Below, piece after piece: positions 43,951 to 53,193 of a stretch of DNA of 64,000 nt (position 1 is the stretch's first letter; every line of letters starts with the position of its first letter). The stretch is from Candidatus Omnitrophota bacterium (GTDB lineage: Bacteria > Omnitrophota > Omnitrophia > Omnitrophales > JACROU01), in contig JAJDCD010000008.1 in the NCBI GenBank assembly GCA_029261035.1, forward strand, positions 248,001-312,000. Reading direction: 5' to 3'. The notes below the pieces were generated by a model that saw nothing but the letters and a program-made list of their open reading frames with translations, made no database searches and had not been told where the DNA came from. The translations under genes were made by a program, and so were the position numbers.

Positions 43951-45471
43951 TTACTCTAGCAATTCTTCTCGAAACAAAGTTCCTCTGCCCAAAACACAAT
44001 CAGGATCAAATGCTTTTTTAATTTGAATCATTTCTTTAATCGCTTCTTCCCCATACATCATCTCTAAATAAGGTACTTTAATTTTCCCAATACCGTGCTC
44101 CGCAGAAACAGTCCCTTTTAAATCAATCACTTTTTTCATCCATTTTTTATAAAGCTCTAACGCAACATCAAATTCCTTCTGGCTCTTAGGCATCAAATTC
44201 ACATGCAAATGATTATTCCCGATATGACCAAAAGTAGCCGCCTGTAAACCAACTTCATTAATCGTCATTCGATAATAAAGCATCATCTCTTCTAAGGCTT
44301 CATCCGGCACAGCCATATCTGTCGCAATTTTTCTAAATCCTCTCCTAGACATTATTTCATTAATCACCACAGGGACCTCATGTCGAAAAGCTATCATCTC
44401 CTCATGTTTCTCTCGTGTTGTACCAACCCACGACTGATCTATTATCGCCCGGTATATTTCCATCAACTCAAACCAAGATTCCAACACACGATCTTCTGAT
44501 CCATCGGTTATTTCTTCCTCAACAAACAAAGCTGAATTCGCTTGTTCAGGAATACGCTTAAATTTACCTCTTATAAAATCCAAAGAAAAGGAATCAAAGT
44601 ATTCCAACGCTCTCGCATTCGTTTTACTTTTCGCTTCCCTTACACACTTCAAAACATCATCTTCATTTTCAAAAAAAATCATTAAACTGACAAATTTCTC
44701 AGGCAAAGGAATTAAATTAAGTTCAACTTCAGAGATAACTCCAAGAGTCCCCTCTGAGCCAATAATAAGATCGATTAAATCCATCTTATCAGTCACATAA
44801 TAACCAGCTGCGTGTTTTATGGGGGGCATACAATAGCTTGGAATCTTAAAAGAAGAAGTTGTTTGATCTAATCGTTCTAAATAAATTTCGTCATTAGATG
44901 AAACTATATATTGCCCTCGCTTTAAGACTAAAACTTCTCCACTGCTCAGGACAAGTCTCAACGACTTCACGTGTGGACGCGTAGCTCCATACTTATAAGA
45001 TCTGGCTCCAGAAGCATTCGTAGCAACAGTGCCTCCGATCCACGCACTTCTCTCCGTGGGGTCTGGTGTATAGAACAACCCCTTCGACTCCGCATAGTCT
45101 TGAAAATCTTTTAGGAGAACTCCTGGTTCTACAAACGCTGAGGTATCTGTTCCCCTTAATATAATCTCCGAATAGTTATTTAATTTTTCTAAGGTAAGAA
45201 TAGCCCCCTTTTCAGGAACCGCCGCTCCAGTTAACCCTGTCAAAGCCCCTTGAATAGTTAAAGGCTCTTTCCTTGCCGAAGTTTCTTTTAATACCTGCGA
45301 AATTTGAGACTCACTATGAACAAAAAAGAGAGAATTGCCATCCCCTTTAAAATTGGATGCATCCAACAAATAATTTTGGAATATAGTTTTATCTTCTTTT
45401 TTTAGAATAGGAGGAAGTTGACTTTCATTCTTTTTTAATTTAGGAGCTTCTAAAGGAACTTGTATCTTCAT
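43951..45471 (-). CDS. FAD-binding 2-hydroxyacid oxidoreductase (GlcD/D-lactate dehydrogenase type)
   Basis: 506 residues. An N-terminal FAD_binding_4 domain (about 50-230: EPLTIQGALTGLTGAAVPEKGAIL, GGTVATNASGARSYKYGATR, IGSEGTLGVISEVEL) and a C-terminal FAD-oxidase domain with GHIGNNHLHVNLMP and SAEHGIGKIKVPY (the family's metal/substrate histidines). Such enzymes oxidise D-lactate, glycolate or D-2-hydroxyglutarate. It overlaps the VOC gene upstream by 4 bp (ATGA), so the two are co-translated. Substrate cannot be decided. Confidence 0.9.
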   Translation of the reverse strand: MKIQVPLEAPKLKKNESQLPPILKKEDKTIFQNYLLDASNFKGDGNSLFFVHSESQISQVLKETSARKEPLTIQGALTGLTGAAVPEKGAILTLEKLNNYSEIILRGTDTSAFVEPGVLLKDFQDYAESKGLFYTPDPTERSAWIGGTVATNASGARSYKYGATRPHVKSLRLVLSSGEVLVLKRGQYIVSSNDEIYLERLDQTTSSFKIPSYCMPPIKHAAGYYVTDKMDLIDLIIGSEGTLGVISEVELNLIPLPEKFVSLMIFFENEDDVLKCVREAKSKTNARALEYFDSFSLDFIRGKFKRIPEQANSALFVEEEITDGSEDRVLESWFELMEIYRAIIDQSWVGTTREKHEEMIAFRHEVPVVINEIMSRRGFRKIATDMAVPDEALEEMMLYYRMTINEVGLQAATFGHIGNNHLHVNLMPKSQKEFDVALELYKKWMKKVIDLKGTVSAEHGIGKIKVPYLEMMYGEEAIKEMIQIKKAFDPDCVLGRGTLFREELLE

Positions 45472-46103
45472 TTTTTCTTCGTTTGCGTAGATGCCTTCAT
45501 CAACCCCTCGGCTTGGGGGGGAAGAAAACCAGAATAGCCATGATGTCTTTCTGTTAATTCAAGAACCGTAAATGCTTTACCATCCTTAACGTCTGCTTTT
45601 GTGAAAATTTGTCTTAAATTGCTTCTTGGTTCCCCAACAATATCTCCAGCAAACTCGACTCCTTTCTTTTTTAGGTGCTCAATAGATCCATCAATATCAT
45701 CAACTAATACAGCGATATGGTGAATAACATTATCACTAAACGCATCCACCCAACCAGGAATCACAGATGGTTTTCCACGCTCACCATCATAAGCTTGGTC
45801 AATAAACAAAGCAGGAAAACCAGGCTTTCTTAAAACACGAGCCCACCAATCGTCAAAACTAATCAACCCCTTCTCCCCAACCTCGTTATCCCACTCAAAT
45901 CCCAAGGCGATAAATTCTTCGGAGCGTTTATAAACATCATGGGTTCTAAAGGTTAAATGATCCACTATAGGTCTCAGTCCAATCCCTAGACTATAAAGAT
46001 GTTCAGAGATAATTTGAGCCGCTGAGTTATTTTGAATAAATTGCTCAACATACTTTGCAATAATCTCTTCAACATTATCTACAGAATGATAATTGTCACT
46101 CAT
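45468..46103 (-). CDS. VOC-superfamily (glyoxalase-fold) metalloprotein
   Basis: 211 residues from the ATG at 46103, with GAGG 6 nt upstream; a TTG four codons earlier lacks a site. Two halves follow the vicinal-oxygen-chelate pattern. VDHLTFRTHDVYKRSEEF and HHIAVLVDDIDGSIEHLKKKG supply candidate histidine ligands, and FTVLELTERHHG a glutamate. The first part recalls the 2-oxoadipate decarboxylase/hydroxyglutarate synthase (DUF1338) family, but the protein is shorter. Pairing with the FAD oxidase would fit a step feeding D-2-hydroxyglutarate to it, which is only inference. Lysine-rich tail. Confidence 0.65.
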   Translation of the reverse strand: MSDNYHSVDNVEEIIAKYVEQFIQNNSAAQIISEHLYSLGIGLRPIVDHLTFRTHDVYKRSEEFIALGFEWDNEVGEKGLISFDDWWARVLRKPGFPALFIDQAYDGERGKPSVIPGWVDAFSDNVIHHIAVLVDDIDGSIEHLKKKGVEFAGDIVGEPRSNLRQIFTKADVKDGKAFTVLELTERHHGYSGFLPPQAEGLMKASTQTKKK

Positions 46104-46214
46104 ATCCCACCTCAAATAATTAGTTTATTTCTTTGTTGCAAAATTTGACAACTTGAGTAAAATATCAGCCTCTTTACTCAATTGTAGATGAGATTTGAGT
46201 TTAGAGCAAATGTA

Positions 46215-46291
46215 GGGGGCGTAGCTCAACTGGTTAGAGTACCTGACTGTCGATCAGGATGTTGCGGGTTCGAGTCCCGTCGCTCCCGCCA
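46215..46291 (+). tRNA. tRNA-Asp (anticodon GTC)
   Basis: Complete cloverleaf on the plus strand. Acceptor GGGGGCG/CGCTCCC with one G-T pair, anticodon stem CCTGA/TCAGG around CTGTCGA (anticodon GTC), T-loop TTCGAGT, encoded CCA at 46289-46291. Its 3' part is one arm of a long inverted repeat (see next entry). Confidence 0.97.
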
Positions 46292-46365
46292 TATTTAGAA
46301 CATAAAAAAGGCCATCCACATAGGATGGCTTTTTTTATGTCTAAATGGGAGCGACGGGACTCGAA
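46269..46365. repeat. Long inverted repeat spanning the tRNA-Asp 3' end and its terminator
   Basis: The 19 nt of tRNA-Asp at 46269-46287 recur as an exact reverse complement at 46347-46365. Between them the left (46293-46317) and right (46323-46346) segments are also nearly complementary, leaving a 5-nt loop at 46318-46322. The whole forms a stem of about 43 bp with a small bulge at the CCA. The centre is an ordinary terminator hairpin; the outer part has been extended into the tRNA. Confidence 0.9.
46304..46336 (+). terminator. Rho-independent terminator after tRNA-Asp
   Basis: GCCATCC (46311-46317) and GGATGGC (46323-46329) with a 5-nt loop, preceded by an A-run and followed by seven T. 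It can act in both directions. Confidence 0.9.
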
Positions 46366-46658
46366 AAGAACGACGCCAAATCTATCACGCTGAAATAAAT
46401 AAAAATCTGACTCAATGTCAGGTTATTATTTATTTAAGACTTTACAAGGAGTGAATGGCCGACCTGGAGTAAGTGCTTACGACTAGTAAGTCACGAACGC
46501 AAGGCGCCGAGTCCCCGATTGTCGGATAACTTTTTTAAGGCTTAACGAGAAAGGAACAGCCGCCCTGAAGTAAGCTCTTACAACAAGCAAGTCACAAACC
46601 CAAAGCTCCTAGCCCCTCAATTATCAAATAAATTTTCTATCTCTATTCAAAATAAAAC
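46366..46658. other. Gene-free region with a hairpin and two diverged ~98-bp repeats
   Basis: No gene is seen. A hairpin of AAATAAATAAAAAT-CTGAC / GTCAG-type arms lies at 46393-46435. Two diverged copies of a roughly 98 bp segment follow (about 46440-46537 and 46538-46636). Shared words are GGAxxxAAxGGCCG/CAGCCGC, AGTAAGxxCTTAC, AGTCACxAAC, and GAGTCCCC/TAGCCCC before an AT-rich tail. I estimate 60-65 percent identity. Their nature is unknown; they lie next to tRNA-Asp and the 3' end of the 2170-aa gene. Confidence 0.55.
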
Positions 46659-49600
46659 CTAAAGAATCCCATTCACCAACACATTAAAAACATGCGCTCC
46701 TGGAATATTACTTACTAATTGCAATGAAAGTATTTGATTCAAATTAACTCCTGCTGCAAAAACAATAGTTGGATCCAATATCCAATACTGCGTTCCTGCC
46801 AAAATGCCTGTTAATAAAATATTAACCCTATTTCCATTTACATCCGTTATTTCTAGACGAACTTCACTTAACGTAGATGAGTTAATCCCAAAAATGACTG
46901 ACTTAGCAGAAAGGTTCGCCGTCTCTGTCACCCCTCCTGTTGCAGGGTCGTCAAAATTAAGTTCTGCCCCTCCAAAATCTCCAGAGTTTTGATTGTTCGT
47001 TGTCACACTAAATTCTCCTGAAGAAATTCTATTAACATTCGTTCCGGTAGCGGATCCTCCTGTTGTCCCTAATCGAGGGCTTGCCAAATTAAAAGGCCTA
47101 TTCCTATTTGGGTCTGGAGGAAGTGCTATCACAGCTGTTTCAGGCGATAAGCCAGCAACTCTGATATTTATGTTATGAACTCCCGACTGCCCCGTAACAA
47201 ATTGTAGACTAGCTATCTGATTTAGATCTACCCCGGATGAAAACACAACTTGAGGATCCAAAGTCCAATACTGGGTTGATCCAGATACATTTGTTAATAA
47301 AATAGTTACTTTATTTCCATTAACATCAGCTATCTCTAATCGCACCTCACTCAACGTTGGAGAATCAAGTCCAAACATTACAGATTGAGCTGAAAGGTTG
47401 GCCGTTTCTGTCACCCCTATTGTTGTCGGATCATCAAAGTTAAACTCTGCGCCTCCAAAATCACCCGTGTTTTGATTATTTGTTGTTACATTTACCTCGT
47501 CTAAGGAAGGTTGGTTTACTGTTGTTCCAACGGAAGACCCTCCAGTTGTTCCTATTCTCGGATTAGGTAAGGTGAAAAATCCAGTCTGAGAAGGATCTGG
47601 CGGAAGAGCTAAAACAGCTGTTTCAGGCGATAAGCCCCCTACCACAATGTTCATGGTATTTGTTCCTGGCTGGTCAGTCACAAATTGTAGATCTGTAATC
47701 TTATTTAGATCTACCCCAGATGAAAAAATAGCCTGTGGATTTAATTTCCAATACTGCGTTGTTGCAGTTACTCCTGTTAGTAAAATAGTTACTTTATTCC
47801 CACTCACATCAGAAAGTTCTAAACGAACCTCATTCAACGTTGGAGAATTGATTCCTAATATTACGTCTTGAGATGCCAAATTAGCAGATTCTGTAACTCC
47901 CATCGTTGTTGGGTTGTCAAAATTAAACTCTGCACCTCCATAATCTCCTGCATTTTGATTATTCGCACTAACAGTAACTTGATCCAGAGATATCTGAGTC
48001 ACAACCGTTCCTACAGCAGAACCGCCCGTAGTTCCTACTCGAGGTCTAGGTAATGTAAACATAGACATAATCGCTGGGTCCGGAAGTAATGTATTCAGCA
48101 TTGCTGGCTGCGCAAGATTTCCTAATTGGACAGCTACGCTACTAATTCCAATGCGATCATTAACCACGCTTATTCTTACAATATTCAAAAGATCTAAACC
48201 TAGACTAGCTAGTAAACTTGAAGAAATTGAATAAGTTTGAAGTGTGGTTGAAATATTCGTTAACAACAACTCAACTCTTTTCCCTGAACTGTCTTCAATT
48301 TGTAAAGACAATGGATTTACTCCAGCTGCTTGAGGAGAAGACAAACCTAGAACTAGACCGGCGCTTAAATCTGTAACTTCCACTGCTGTAGTAGCACCAT
48401 TATCAATATTAGCTGTAAAACCATAATATTGACCTGGAAAATTATTAACACCACTCACTAAAGCACTACTCGAAGAAGTTACTGCTATAGTAGCCCCAGC
48501 AACTGAGCCTCCTGTTAGGGTAGGCTGTGCTTGAGTTAGCAAATTTGTAACTACTGCAGGTGTTGTATCAGGAGAAATTTGCGGAATAAATTTCAAGCCT
48601 CCTGTTTTAATTTCTATTGTGGCCGCACCCGTTTGATCCCCTATAATATGAATTGCTTTAACTTGACTTGGATCAAAACCTGCACGAATTAAATCGTTGG
48701 CTGATATTTTCCAAAACTGTTGCATTGGAGACATTTGGGTAAATGTAAATATTCTTTTAATATCATTCACATCTTGAAACTCAATATTAACTTGAGTTTG
48801 ATTTGGAGATGAAAGGCCTAAAACTAGACCTCCCGATAAATCTTGAGTTTCCACAGGAAACGTCCCCAAATTATCAAAACTAAAAGTTGCACCTCCATAG
48901 CTACTTTGGAAAATGTTATTAAGAGTTAAAACAACATCTTGAGACGAAGTTTGGTTAATGGATGTTCCTGTCGCAGACCCTCCTGTTACAATTACTTCTG
49001 GAGCTCCTAATAAAGAAGTAACATCAGCAACGGACAAAGAAGCATCAGGAGCAATCTGAGAAATTGAACCAAATAACTTAAAGGTTAATTGATGTAATTT
49101 TAAATCGGCAGAGTTAATTCCCGTAACAGCTGGGTTGACAAGAACTCGAACTTGAGCCACATCCCTATAAATTGGGTTGCTTGGTATTTGGATGCTGCTT
49201 TTTTGTATTCCATTTCCTGCTGGAATCGTAATTGGGAATATCCCCAACACATTATTTTGAGCATCTACCAGTTCAATCTCAATTTCACCAGGAGTTGTTG
49301 TTGCTGTATATTGAATCTCTAAGGTCTCTCCTGCAGCATCATGAGTTTGATCTAAAACCCAAAAATGCCCTTCTCTATTTACTTGATTCGTATAGTTTAT
49401 TTGCAATCCTGTAATATCAGTTGCTTGAAAAGGAAAAGTCCCTGTATTCCCTTCTGAAGCAAAATTATTTAATACGGTAAACGAACGATCAGGAATCGTA
49501 GGAGGTGATGGCAATGTATTCGTTTGTGGTGTTACAGGTATAATAAGTTGCTCATACAAAGAAGCATACGTATTCGTTAAATTACGATTTGCTAAAAATG

Positions 49601-52600
49601 TATCAAAATCATCCCCACCAGCATTTGATAAACCTAACACGACAGAAGATTGATCAATCGCATAAAAACTTCTACTGAATTCAGTCCCAGATCTTGCAGA
49701 GTCAATAAATCCATATTGCCCTTTAAAAACTCCTGATAACTGATTTCTAAAACTATCAAGCCAAGAAAGGACAAATGCGGGGTCAATAGCATAGGCAGAA
49801 GCCAACGCATATACAGAACCTATATCAAAAGTTAACGCATTAGGATCTAAAGAATGAAGTTCAGAAGCATCCGGAACCCCTTGTAACCCTAAGTATCCTC
49901 CCTCTGGTATCGAACTAGCTGATACAAAACCAGGGATGTTATTTCTGAAAGAAAAATCAGCTTGGGTATATAAGTAATTACGTAAAGCGGGTAAGATTTC
50001 TATAATGTTTTCTTCATTCGTTCTTAATAGAGGCCAAAACATTTGAAATGCTCCGCCATCAAAAGGAACAAAGTTTTCAATCGTATTTCCATTGCGATCC
50101 GTATAGTTACGAGTGGTAATAACTAGGTTATCCCATACAGATTGCTGTATCCCATAAAAGCTAACCACAAAAGCAACAGCAGCTCTAAACTCATCCCCCA
50201 AACGATCTACAAATGAGTTGAACTGTCCTGTATTTGTGTCATAGGCATTCTGAAACACATTAAATGTTGGATGAATAAAAAAGCTGAATCCAGGAGCCAT
50301 ATTACTCAAAAATAATTCAGACTGTGTTATAAGGTTATTAACAACAATTTGATCTTGAGCAGAAAAGGTTCCTCTTTCTAACCCACCAATAAATGCCGCT
50401 AGACTTTGAGCTAAGTTTGCATTATCTCCTAATCCATAATTTGTCGTAGATGCCGTTACTCCTCCAGGAGTTAAATTCATAAATGGTAAAAATCCATTAA
50501 AACCAATATTTGGGTCTGATTGCGCCTGCAATAAATGAGTCATCACTTGAGATGCCTCTGTTAATGCCTGCGAAGTACTTTGCGAAGCATTTAAAAGCTG
50601 ACCATTTGCTGTATCTGACAAAATTTGTAAATAATACCCAATGGCCGTAGGCTGAGTAAACAAACTTTGGTTTCCACTGTCATCAATATTGTCATAAGGA
50701 AAATGACTGACAGGATCAATTCCGATACCTGATTGAAAAAAAGATAAATGGTCACTAATTATCTCTTGTCTAATCGCCTGGTTTTGAGCGGATAGTGTGG
50801 GTTGCTGAAAGCCTGTTGCTCTAACTCTTAAGACTCCAGTAGGGGATGTAACCACAGAAGAATTTACGATAAAATTGATAAAACGAACTTGTGTTAAATC
50901 AATAGCGTTACTACCAGAAAACACCGAAAGAGGAATACGATAAAACTGTTCTGCTGTAGTGATGCCACTCAAAACAACCCTTCCCACATTTCCTTGAATA
51001 TCTTGAACTTCAATAATAACTTCATCCCCTGCCTGACCTCGAAGACCAAACACAAGATCACTCATAATCGCTTGTGTTTCAATATCTGTAGTAGTATTAG
51101 GATCATTGTCATCCGTTGTAAAATCATCAAAAGTAAACCCAGCTCCAGAGTAACTATTTGGAGATGTAACATCATACTGCAAATCTACACGCGTATTTGA
51201 AACAAGGGCAAAACTACTATCTACTGAAGATCCTCCCACAAGGAAAGCCTCAGGACTGTTAGGAAAAGAAGTTAAGTCATTTTCAGTTAAAAGAGGGTCC
51301 GGCTGAACAGAACTCGTAAAACTCAAACCACCTAAACGTAAGCCAATACTTCCAATCCTATTCGCTGTTGGATTAGAAACACCCGGCTCTGCCCCAAATC
51401 GATCTATCACAAAACTTAAATTTTGAATTTGGGACAAGTCTAAGCCCATTAACGTTGAGAGGTCTATACGAAAAAACTGTTCCGTAGAACTCAGAGGTCC
51501 CAAAGGAATAGAATCTTTATTCCCATTCTGATCCTCTACCACTATTTTAATTATAGCTCCCTGTGGTCCTGTTAAACCTAAGACAATCGGTGCTAAAGCT
51601 GAAAGGTTTTGAGTCTCAATTCCTGGTGTTCCAAAGTCATCATAATTAATCAATAGTGCCGCAAATGCATTGTTGTTCGAGCTAATATCATAATTCATAG
51701 TTACTTGAGACGAACTTTGTTGGTTTAAAGAACTTCCTGGTAAGTGATTACTCCCAATTAACACAGGATCCGGAAAATTAGGCAATGACCCAACATTACT
51801 TGACGACAGGTTAGGATCTGATAATTGCACCCCCGTTAAATCTAATTGGTTTGACTGAAGCACCAAAGCCCCTACGTAGTTAGCCGGTAATGCATTATTT
51901 CTATCTACAACAAAGTTGATTGCACGCACTTGAGTTAAATCGAAATTCGGCGCCACTTGATTCAGTTTAAGCTCGTAAAACTGCTGTGAACTTGTTACCC
52001 CATTCAAAATAAACACATCACGGACATTATTAATATCAATAAACTCAACTTTAACCTGAAAGGTATCCGATTGGATTCCAAACACTAGACTCGATAATCC
52101 AGTTAAAGACTGAGTCTCAATAGCTGAAGTTCCAAAGTCATCGTAGTTCACTGCAATACCACTAAAAGAATTTGCAGCTGATAAGTTGTAATTTAACGTA
52201 ACACTTTGATTTAATTGGGACACAGAACTGCCTGCTCCTGCTCCCCCTATCAAACCAGGTTGCGGACTATTCGGTAACGGCGTTAGATTAGAACTGTTTA
52301 GAGCAGAATTTGGCAATAGAACTCCACCCGATCTAAAGAGCATCTGCTCTACGATCGATGCCTCGTTATACATATCCATCGAATGAATAAAACCATTTAA
52401 AGCACTTCTGGCCAACGCACTTTCAGCAGCTGTTCTTTCTTTAGCTTGCTTAATAACTTCCACAATACTCTTATAATCTGAAGGAACACCTCCATTTATA
52501 AGTCCTTGATGGTTATAACCATAAACTCCAGAAGGAGAAATAACATACTCCGTATTTTGCCCTGCTAATTGTACATCCATTCCGCTAGGCTGATCTACCG

Positions 52601-53171
52601 CATGATTTCTTGGATGTGTATGAATAATCAAGTCCGCTTCATTCAATAATGTATTCGCAGGTCCCAAAACTCTAATTTCGGATTCATTCCCACTGGAAAA
52701 CATAACGATTTCCCCATGAATCACAGCAATACCAACTTCAAAGGGCAAATTCAATAAACTTAAAACATCTTCTTCTTCAACGTTTTCCAATACAACAGCT
52801 GAGGCATATTCAGGGCGAAAAAGGTCCAAAGCCTCTTCAACACTATATCTTTCTAACTCATAAGGAACACGAACCTCCTCTTCAACTTCTTCCACTTCAG
52901 ATTCACGAATACTTTCTTCCCCTAACATAAAATCAGAAGTGGATGCAGTAACCTCTCTAACAAACAGAGCTTCGCTACGAAGACGTTCTTCTTCTTGCTT
53001 TTGATCATATTCTTCCAGACTAATAGTTCTTGCATGAGGACTCGTTTCCTCTTCTGCAAGCATAGTAAAATTTGCAATAACTTGTTGCGAGTATCCCGGT
53101 AAGGTTTGAAACAAAACTAGAAGGAATATTAAGCTAGATGAAATCCATTTTTGATATAATTTGTTTTCCAT
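46659..53171 (-). CDS. Giant secreted multidomain protein: JAMM-like region, glycoamylase-like domain and about nine beta-rich modules
   Basis: 2170 residues with AGGAGAT before the ATG and a signal peptide (1-29). Residues about 110-220 hold a JAMM/MPN-like motif: IIHTHP (H184, H186, P187), then S196xxD199, the loop two residues longer than usual. From about 290 on, modules of about 160-170 residues repeat the pattern PNSP..GGS.VGS..NQ..., YSGxxFxFDDF, ETQxLS, LVFGL, DxNGN and QFYxI. Three precede and six follow an alpha-helical block (about 800-1230) ending in SFYAIDQSSVVLGLSN, which fits the glycoamylase-like family. The modules look like galactose-binding or CBM-type folds. Likely a cell-surface or released glycan-degrading protein; the substrate is unknown. 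Confidence 0.75.
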   Translation of the reverse strand: MENKLYQKWISSSLIFLLVLFQTLPGYSQQVIANFTMLAEEETSPHARTISLEEYDQKQEEERLRSEALFVREVTASTSDFMLGEESIRESEVEEVEEEVRVPYELERYSVEEALDLFRPEYASAVVLENVEEEDVLSLLNLPFEVGIAVIHGEIVMFSSGNESEIRVLGPANTLLNEADLIIHTHPRNHAVDQPSGMDVQLAGQNTEYVISPSGVYGYNHQGLINGGVPSDYKSIVEVIKQAKERTAAESALARSALNGFIHSMDMYNEASIVEQMLFRSGGVLLPNSALNSSNLTPLPNSPQPGLIGGAGAGSSVSQLNQSVTLNYNLSAANSFSGIAVNYDDFGTSAIETQSLTGLSSLVFGIQSDTFQVKVEFIDINNVRDVFILNGVTSSQQFYELKLNQVAPNFDLTQVRAINFVVDRNNALPANYVGALVLQSNQLDLTGVQLSDPNLSSSNVGSLPNFPDPVLIGSNHLPGSSLNQQSSSQVTMNYDISSNNNAFAALLINYDDFGTPGIETQNLSALAPIVLGLTGPQGAIIKIVVEDQNGNKDSIPLGPLSSTEQFFRIDLSTLMGLDLSQIQNLSFVIDRFGAEPGVSNPTANRIGSIGLRLGGLSFTSSVQPDPLLTENDLTSFPNSPEAFLVGGSSVDSSFALVSNTRVDLQYDVTSPNSYSGAGFTFDDFTTDDNDPNTTTDIETQAIMSDLVFGLRGQAGDEVIIEVQDIQGNVGRVVLSGITTAEQFYRIPLSVFSGSNAIDLTQVRFINFIVNSSVVTSPTGVLRVRATGFQQPTLSAQNQAIRQEIISDHLSFFQSGIGIDPVSHFPYDNIDDSGNQSLFTQPTAIGYYLQILSDTANGQLLNASQSTSQALTEASQVMTHLLQAQSDPNIGFNGFLPFMNLTPGGVTASTTNYGLGDNANLAQSLAAFIGGLERGTFSAQDQIVVNNLITQSELFLSNMAPGFSFFIHPTFNVFQNAYDTNTGQFNSFVDRLGDEFRAAVAFVVSFYGIQQSVWDNLVITTRNYTDRNGNTIENFVPFDGGAFQMFWPLLRTNEENIIEILPALRNYLYTQADFSFRNNIPGFVSASSIPEGGYLGLQGVPDASELHSLDPNALTFDIGSVYALASAYAIDPAFVLSWLDSFRNQLSGVFKGQYGFIDSARSGTEFSRSFYAIDQSSVVLGLSNAGGDDFDTFLANRNLTNTYASLYEQLIIPVTPQTNTLPSPPTIPDRSFTVLNNFASEGNTGTFPFQATDITGLQINYTNQVNREGHFWVLDQTHDAAGETLEIQYTATTTPGEIEIELVDAQNNVLGIFPITIPAGNGIQKSSIQIPSNPIYRDVAQVRVLVNPAVTGINSADLKLHQLTFKLFGSISQIAPDASLSVADVTSLLGAPEVIVTGGSATGTSINQTSSQDVVLTLNNIFQSSYGGATFSFDNLGTFPVETQDLSGGLVLGLSSPNQTQVNIEFQDVNDIKRIFTFTQMSPMQQFWKISANDLIRAGFDPSQVKAIHIIGDQTGAATIEIKTGGLKFIPQISPDTTPAVVTNLLTQAQPTLTGGSVAGATIAVTSSSSALVSGVNNFPGQYYGFTANIDNGATTAVEVTDLSAGLVLGLSSPQAAGVNPLSLQIEDSSGKRVELLLTNISTTLQTYSISSSLLASLGLDLLNIVRISVVNDRIGISSVAVQLGNLAQPAMLNTLLPDPAIMSMFTLPRPRVGTTGGSAVGTVVTQISLDQVTVSANNQNAGDYGGAEFNFDNPTTMGVTESANLASQDVILGINSPTLNEVRLELSDVSGNKVTILLTGVTATTQYWKLNPQAIFSSGVDLNKITDLQFVTDQPGTNTMNIVVGGLSPETAVLALPPDPSQTGFFTLPNPRIGTTGGSSVGTTVNQPSLDEVNVTTNNQNTGDFGGAEFNFDDPTTIGVTETANLSAQSVMFGLDSPTLSEVRLEIADVNGNKVTILLTNVSGSTQYWTLDPQVVFSSGVDLNQIASLQFVTGQSGVHNINIRVAGLSPETAVIALPPDPNRNRPFNLASPRLGTTGGSATGTNVNRISSGEFSVTTNNQNSGDFGGAELNFDDPATGGVTETANLSAKSVIFGINSSTLSEVRLEITDVNGNRVNILLTGILAGTQYWILDPTIVFAAGVNLNQILSLQLVSNIPGAHVFNVLVNGIL
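46663..48060 (-). repeat. Three near-identical ~480-bp tandem repeats in the 2170-aa gene
   Basis: The last three modules of the giant protein recur at about 480 bp period; the TTGGSxxGT words fall near 47060, 47540 and 48020. DNA similarity is much higher among these three than with earlier modules, indicating recent expansion at the 3' end. Each starts with PxPRxGTTGGS and ends with LQFVTxxxG. Confidence 0.75.
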
Positions 53172-53193
53172 TATAGATCTCCTTTTTTAAAAT

